Shown piece after piece: positions 40,916-44,189 of a stretch of 44,189 nt of DNA. The translations under genes were made by a program, and so were the position numbers. A model generated the notes under the pieces. That model ran no database searches. It saw nothing but the letters and a program-made list of their open reading frames with translations, and was not told the origin of the DNA. The first letter of the stretch is position 1; the number at the start of each line of letters is the position of its first letter. Location: assembly GCA_030429975.1 (NCBI GenBank), contig JAUIGB010000001.1, forward strand, positions 1 to 44,189, in the 5' to 3' direction. This DNA is from a bacterium. Lineage in GTDB: Bacteria; Patescibacteriota; Saccharimonadia; Saccharimonadales; Saccharimonadaceae.

Positions 40916-41476
40916 CTATTTCTTTCGTTCGCGATACTCGCCAGTGGACGTATCTACAGACACTACATCACCAGTCTTTATAAATGCCGGCACCTTAATC
41001 ACCTTGCCGGTCTCGAGGGTCGCATCTTTTAGAACACTGCTGGTCGTATCGCCTTTTACTACGTCCTCCGTATAGGTTACCTCTAGGAAAAGGTTCTTTG
41101 GCAGTTCTACGTTTATCACTGTACCGTCAAAAAACTGCAGATTTAGCTCGTCGCCTTCCTTAAGGTAGTCAGAAGCGGTGTCTACCATATCGGCGTTCAA
41201 CTGGAATTGTTCAAAAGTAGAGGGATCCATGAAATGAAAGTCATCGCCGTCTGAATACAAATATTGTACAGGTCGGCTAGACACCTCTGCTCGCTCTATC
41301 TTGTCCTGACCCTTGAAGGTCTTTGGAATCACGCTTCCGTCCACCAGGTTCTTTAGTCGGACATTGACGATACTACCACCTCGTCCCATTACTTTTTGCG
41401 CATATTCAATCACGCGGTACGGCTTTCCATCTATCTGGCAAACTGTCCCTTTTTTCAAATCTGTTGGTTGATACAT
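40916..41476 (-). CDS. efp: Elongation factor P with Arg32 at the loop tip
   Basis: 186-residue three-domain EF-P that relieves ribosome stalling at polyproline. The loop that reaches the peptidyl-transferase centre reads VMGRGGSIV: the tip is Arg32, not the usual Lys34 (PGKG). Arg32 is the residue rhamnosylated by EarP in Pseudomonas-type EF-P; no EarP gene is in this window. OB-domain stretches (FKGQDKIERAEVSSRPVQYLY) and the C-terminal IKVPAFIKTGDVVSVDTSTGEYRER are typical. Confidence 0.95.
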   Translation of the reverse strand: MYQPTDLKKGTVCQIDGKPYRVIEYAQKVMGRGGSIVNVRLKNLVDGSVIPKTFKGQDKIERAEVSSRPVQYLYSDGDDFHFMDPSTFEQFQLNADMVDTASDYLKEGDELNLQFFDGTVINVELPKNLFLEVTYTEDVVKGDTTSSVLKDATLETGKVIKVPAFIKTGDVVSVDTSTGEYRERKK

Positions 41477-41482
41477 AGCTAT

Positions 41483-42109
41483 TTATTTATTCCTTCCTCT
41501 TATCTTGAATCCAAAACCTTGTTCCGTCAATTCATCGCTAATTTGTTTTACCAGTGGTTGTTTCTCGAGTATTTCCGTGGGGGCCTCGCCATCGAAATAC
41601 CTCATCTCGTCAAAAAGGTCAAAGAAATCCAAATTGTCATAATTCTCAGACCATGCATCGTGGCCGAATTTTTCTACGACATATTGCTTCATTAACGCCT
41701 TGACCCTAGTAGCACTCACTGGATGATCATCGATATGCTGATCTATCATTTCACCACCGCTATACGGTCCGTCAAAAGTGGCAAGCATGTAAAGCGAAAG
41801 TAGTCGTGCCTTTTCATCCAAATCGTCTATTATTGGCTGGCCACGCAGATTATATAGGTAGTCTGCTGCCGTATAAAGCATACTGTCCGGTTTAACAATT
41901 TTGCCATCCTCGCGCTCAAGCAACAAAACTTCATCGAATTCATCGATGATATCGATCATCCGTTGCATTCTAGCTAGCTCTTGCTCTTCTGCCTGTTTAC
42001 GCTCAATGAACCGCCCCATGACAGACTTTACCTCTTCCGGCGCAATAATGCCGTCAAAAGCTTCCGCTATATCATCGATACTCCATCCGGATTGCTCGAT
42101 GTGTTTCAT
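41483..42109 (-). CDS. Unrecognised acidic protein in the ribosomal operon
   Basis: 208 residues, strongly acidic and helical, no membrane segment. It opens with a possible short HTH-like helix pair (SGWSIDDIAEAFDGIIAPEEVKSVMGRFIERK) and ends with a basic KIRGRNK. No family recognised. GAGGAT precedes the ATG, six bases after rpsR and seven before efp, so it is cotranscribed with translation genes. A role in translation or ribosome assembly is suggested by position only. Confidence 0.7.
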   Translation of the reverse strand: MKHIEQSGWSIDDIAEAFDGIIAPEEVKSVMGRFIERKQAEEQELARMQRMIDIIDEFDEVLLLEREDGKIVKPDSMLYTAADYLYNLRGQPIIDDLDEKARLLSLYMLATFDGPYSGGEMIDQHIDDHPVSATRVKALMKQYVVEKFGHDAWSENYDNLDFFDLFDEMRYFDGEAPTEILEKQPLVKQISDELTEQGFGFKIRGRNK

Positions 42110-42115
42110 TAGGTA

Positions 42116-42313
42116 TTATCCTCGTGATACGAAAGGTAATAGGCCTAGGTGTCGCGCGCGCTTGATAGCAGTAGCCAACTGACGTTGCTGTTTGGCAGGC
42201 AAGCCGGTTTTTGCTATTGGTTCAATTTGACCATATGAATTGATGTATCGCATCAAAACCTTTGGGTCTTTGTAGTCAAAATACGCTGGTACGTCTTTTT
42301 TAAATCTCTTCAC
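42116..42313 (-). CDS. rpsR: 30S ribosomal protein bS18
   Basis: 65-residue basic protein with [18 protein letters not shown]...[26 protein letters not shown], the bS18 signature. The start is GTG at 42313, with GGAG spaced six bases. Slightly shorter than in E. coli. The order rpsF-ssb-rpsR is conserved widely; bS18 binds bS6 in the platform of the small subunit. Confidence 0.96.
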   Translation of the reverse strand: MKRFKKDVPAYFDYKDPKVLMRYINSYGQIEPIAKTGLPAKQQRQLATAIKRARHLGLLPFVSRG

Positions 42314-42322
42314 TTTGTTCTC

Positions 42323-42763
42323 CTAAAATGGAATTTCACTTAAATCAATTGGTTTGTCATCTATGTCTTCGACTACTACGTCGTCAGACTTTTTGCTATT
42401 AGATTTAGCAGGAGCAGATGAACCACCCCCGTTGTTGTCACCGCCAGGTCCATCTAGGAACGTTACGTCGGTCGCAACTACCTCTACCTTGCTTCGCTTT
42501 TTGCCGGTTTCTTTGTCGTCCCAGCTGTCTTGGCGTAGTCGGCCTTGCACTAGGCATCGTCGACCTTTGCTTAGGTATTGGTTTACTAGTTCGCCCAGTT
42601 TTTCCCAGGCAGTAATGTCAAAGAAATCTGCCTGATCGTCTTGAGTTTGTCGGTCTACAGCCAGGCTAAAGCTGGTTACAGTTTTGCCACTAGATGTCGA
42701 ACGCATATCTGGGTCACGAGTTAATCGGCCCATCAAGATTACTTGGTTGATACTCTTTGCCAT
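42323..42763 (-). CDS. ssb: Single-stranded DNA-binding protein
   Basis: 146 residues: OB-fold (about 1-105, INQVILMGRLTRDPDMRST, WEKLGELVNQYLSKGRRCLVQGRL) followed by a Gly/Asn/Ser linker and the acidic tip PIDLSEIPF, which recruits replication and repair partners. It lies between rpsF and rpsR as in most bacteria. Confidence 0.96.
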   Translation of the reverse strand: MAKSINQVILMGRLTRDPDMRSTSSGKTVTSFSLAVDRQTQDDQADFFDITAWEKLGELVNQYLSKGRRCLVQGRLRQDSWDDKETGKKRSKVEVVATDVTFLDGPGGDNNGGGSSAPAKSNSKKSDDVVVEDIDDKPIDLSEIPF

Positions 42764-42768
42764 TATCC

Positions 42769-43143
42769 CTATTCCTCCTTGGTGTCTTCTTTTGCTTCTT
42801 CGCTGTCTTCGCTAGAATCTGATTGACGCTTTTTATCCTCCGCTAGTAGCGCGCGACCTTTTTCGTCGACTGTTACCAACAGATATCGTAGTACCTCGTC
42901 GGTGATGTTCAGCGTGTTGCTGATTTTTAGAGGCGCGTCAGCTGGTAGTTTGACGTCCATGTATACATAAACGGCAAAATCCTCGCCTTTTATTCGATAA
43001 GCAAGCTTTTTCTTGCCCCAGTTGTCCTCGTTGACAATTTCGCCACCAGCATCTTTTACGAGTGCCTTGACCTTGTCTAGAGGTTTATCCAGATCTGCTT
43101 CTAGATCAGGATGAATCAATACGGTTAATTCGTATTCCTTCAC
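42769..43143 (-). CDS. rpsF: 30S ribosomal protein bS6
   Basis: About 124 residues with the ferredoxin-like fold: EYELTVLIHPDLE, the NEDNWGKKKLAYRIKGEDFAVYVYM core and an acidic C-terminal tail (EDSEEAKEDTKEE). The start is GTG at 43143, with GGGAG six bases upstream; a longer in-frame GTG at 43167 lies in the structured leader. It is the first gene of the rpsF-ssb-rpsR operon. Confidence 0.95.
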   Translation of the reverse strand: MKEYELTVLIHPDLEADLDKPLDKVKALVKDAGGEIVNEDNWGKKKLAYRIKGEDFAVYVYMDVKLPADAPLKISNTLNITDEVLRYLLVTVDEKGRALLAEDKKRQSDSSEDSEEAKEDTKEE

Positions 43144-43217
43144 AGATTTCTCCCTTCGGAATCCCACTGTCGCGGGATGTCTCGTCGCTCTGCACGAGAC
43201 TTGAGTTAATAACAGAT
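43144..43217 (-). promoter_or_regulatory. rpsF leader, likely S6:S18 autoregulatory RNA
   Basis: The leader holds hairpin GTCTCGT/ACGAGAC and hairpin ATCCC/GGGAT, followed by TTCCGAAGGGAG next to the start. A hairpin with an adjacent CCG close to the rpsF ribosome-binding site resembles the bacterial S6:S18 leader motif, where the S6-S18 complex represses translation. The match is by structure and position, not by a full consensus. Confidence 0.5.
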
Positions 43218-43220
43218 ATA

Positions 43221-43249
43221 ATTATACCTTATACCTCTGTAAATGTCTA
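43221..43249 (-). promoter_or_regulatory. rpsF operon promoter
   Basis: TAGACA (43244-43249), 17 bases, TATAAT (43221-43226) on the minus strand. Transcription should start near 43215. Confidence 0.75.
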
Positions 43250-43364
43250 GCCCCTCACTAGATATTTCAACGAGCTCTTTATTGGTTATTACAAGGCGAG
43301 CTTAGTGCGCAAAGTATAAGTACTGGCGGAGTGTGGTGTTTTGTTTGCAACTGCAGAATAGTAT

Positions 43365-43715
43365 CTATTCATCTTCGTGCTGACGAATACCTTGGACTCG
43401 CTGGACATCCTCTTTACATTCAGCTTTGACCTGGACCTCTGTTCTCTCTGGTATTGTGCGAGAAACTACATCTGGTCCACCGGGAGTTGTATCTGGAGGT
43501 TTTTGCTCCATGATGCCACCCTGTATGTCATCGCATACAGAGGGGTCCTTTTTCTTTATTGCCTCCCTTATGATTTCTAGATTTCTATCGCTTCTAGTCC
43601 TGTCATTGTGACTAATTAGAATAAGTAACAATGGTGTTATAACTGCAGCCATAACAATTAAAGTAACTATGGCTTTTGTCTTCACTTTTGCAATACTGCT
43701 AGATTTATCAACCAT
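43365..43715 (-). CDS. Small membrane-anchored protein, unknown function
   Basis: About 116 residues. One N-terminal membrane helix (about 14-37) follows a short basic stretch, and the rest is hydrophilic with two cysteines (SVCDDIQGG; KAECKEDV) that could form a disulfide. No family recognised. The ATG at 43715 is preferred over 43721 because TACTAT (43722-43727) ends six bases before it, the leaderless spacing seen in neighbouring genes. About 120 bases separate its stop from the rpsF promoter. Confidence 0.65.
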   Translation of the reverse strand: MVDKSSSIAKVKTKAIVTLIVMAAVITPLLLILISHNDRTRSDRNLEIIREAIKKKDPSVCDDIQGGIMEQKPPDTTPGGPDVVSRTIPERTEVQVKAECKEDVQRVQGIRQHEDE

Positions 43716-43730
43716 AAGCATATAGTAGCA

Positions 43731-43758
43731 AAGACATCTCCTAAAGCGAAGATGTCTT
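43731..43758. repeat. Inverted repeat upstream of the small membrane-protein gene
   Basis: AAGACATCT (43731-43739) and AGATGTCTT (43750-43758) form a 9-bp inverted repeat with a ten-base centre. It overlaps the -35 position of the gene to its left, so it could be an operator. No T-run is adjacent on either side, which argues against a terminator. Confidence 0.5.
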
Positions 43759-43843
43759 GAATACTCTAGCGCTTGAGCTTAATGGTCGTTCATAGTTAGA
43801 AATACGTCGACCAAATGAAGGAATCCGGTGTTAATATAGTGTC

Positions 43844-44189
43844 ATGCCAGTACCGGATCAACCCAGAAATCCCGACGAAATCACGATAGAAATGCGTCGC
43901 GACCGAACAATGGACGAAATTGTACAAAACATGTCCGGGGCAATCTTGCGCACCACTGTCTTTATGCGCCAAAACAGCGCCGAACAGGCCATCAAAAAAC
44001 TCCACTTTGCCGACACCGACGTACTGAACGACGATGGAACAACCGTGCGTATGCGGTACTACTCGCTATGGGATTCCAAATCCCTACGCCTGCTAACCAC
44101 CGGTCGCCTAGCCCGCCCGCTGGATATGCCAAACCGGGATGTGGAGGTCGATAGATCACAAATCGTACCAATCAACGAATCAGAAAATG
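43844..44189 (+). CDS. Unrecognised protein, N-terminal part (runs off the right edge)
   Basis: Open from the ATG at 43844 to the window end, 115 codons so far: MPVPDQPRNPDEITIEMRRD at the start, later MRQNSAEQAIKKLHFADTDVL and LTTGRLARPLDMPNRDVEVD. It is hydrophilic with no membrane segment. Many codons end in C, and the GC content looks somewhat above the window. TAATAT (43832-43837) lies six bases before the ATG, so a leaderless start fits. No family recognised from this part. Confidence 0.65.
   Translation, partial: MPVPDQPRNPDEITIEMRRDRTMDEIVQNMSGAILRTTVFMRQNSAEQAIKKLHFADTDVLNDDGTTVRMRYYSLWDSKSLRLLTTGRLARPLDMPNRDVEVDRSQIVPINESEN

Noticed and set aside
1-44189. Alternative genetic code (UGA as Gly, as in Gracilibacteria)
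   Set aside because: Several genes end cleanly at TGA at the expected length (for example the M50 protease and the 125-residue membrane protein), and Trp positions use TGG.
1-44189. CRISPR arrays, insertion sequences, prophage or replication origin
   Set aside because: No regularly spaced repeats, transposase, phage structural genes or DnaA-box cluster were seen. The only recombinase is a housekeeping-type Xer protein.

Overview
The window looks like part of a Candidate Phyla Radiation (Patescibacteria) chromosome, most likely Saccharibacteria (TM7). The evidence is compact genes, no biosynthetic pathways, short stripped-down versions of universal proteins, one large inner-membrane type IV pilus operon with no outer-membrane secretin, and normal use of UGA as stop, which argues against Gracilibacteria/Absconditabacteria. 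The assignment is inferred from gene content; there is no rRNA here to confirm it.

Layout. 1-5 kb: the 5' part of RNase P RNA, a Nudix-RNase H fusion, tRNA-Pro behind a compact structured RNA of no recognised class, an M50 membrane protease, rpmB, a degenerate MBL-fold protein, a winged-helix protein, miaA and an alkyltransferase-like protein. 5-7.5 kb: a HAD nucleotidase and thrS, which is preceded by a T-box leader. 7.5-11 kb: tRNA-Val, a 50-codon leaderless gene, a GT2 glycosyltransferase, tRNA-Thr, tRNA-Asp, a run of hairpins and a GC-rich orphan gene. 11-17 kb: an anchored surface protein, superoxide dismutase, a SurA/PrsA-like foldase, a PH-domain membrane protein, tRNA-Arg, ndk, uppP and a Xer recombinase. 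17-31.6 kb: the type IV pilus locus, all on the minus strand, reading TPR protein, vWA protein, pilM, pilN, pilO, a small membrane protein, pilB, pilT, pilC, pilA, pilD and four minor pilins in GspH-I-J-K order. 31.7-38.9 kb: thymidine kinase and FKBP, a MarR/MMPL efflux unit, an ankyrin protein, ychF and a 344-residue orphan. Two related micropeptide elements lie in this part. 39-43.2 kb: a second two-pilin locus and the operon rpsF-ssb-rpsR-unknown-efp-tlyA. The window ends inside an unrecognised gene.

Expression signals are unusually readable. More than ten genes have a -10 box 6-8 bases before the ATG and no room for a Shine-Dalgarno site, so they are probably leaderless. Genes inside operons mostly carry good GGAG/GAGG sites or stop-start overlaps. 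Two tRNA genes sit 7 and 9 bases upstream of a protein start codon.

The best candidates for something new are the structured RNA at 1190-1333, the paired leaderless micropeptide elements at 32.8 and 36.2 kb, the hairpin cluster with alternative pairings at 10.28-10.39 kb, and the ultrashort-Stem-I T-box of thrS, whose UGGA bulge matches the UCCA end of the tRNA-Thr in the same window.
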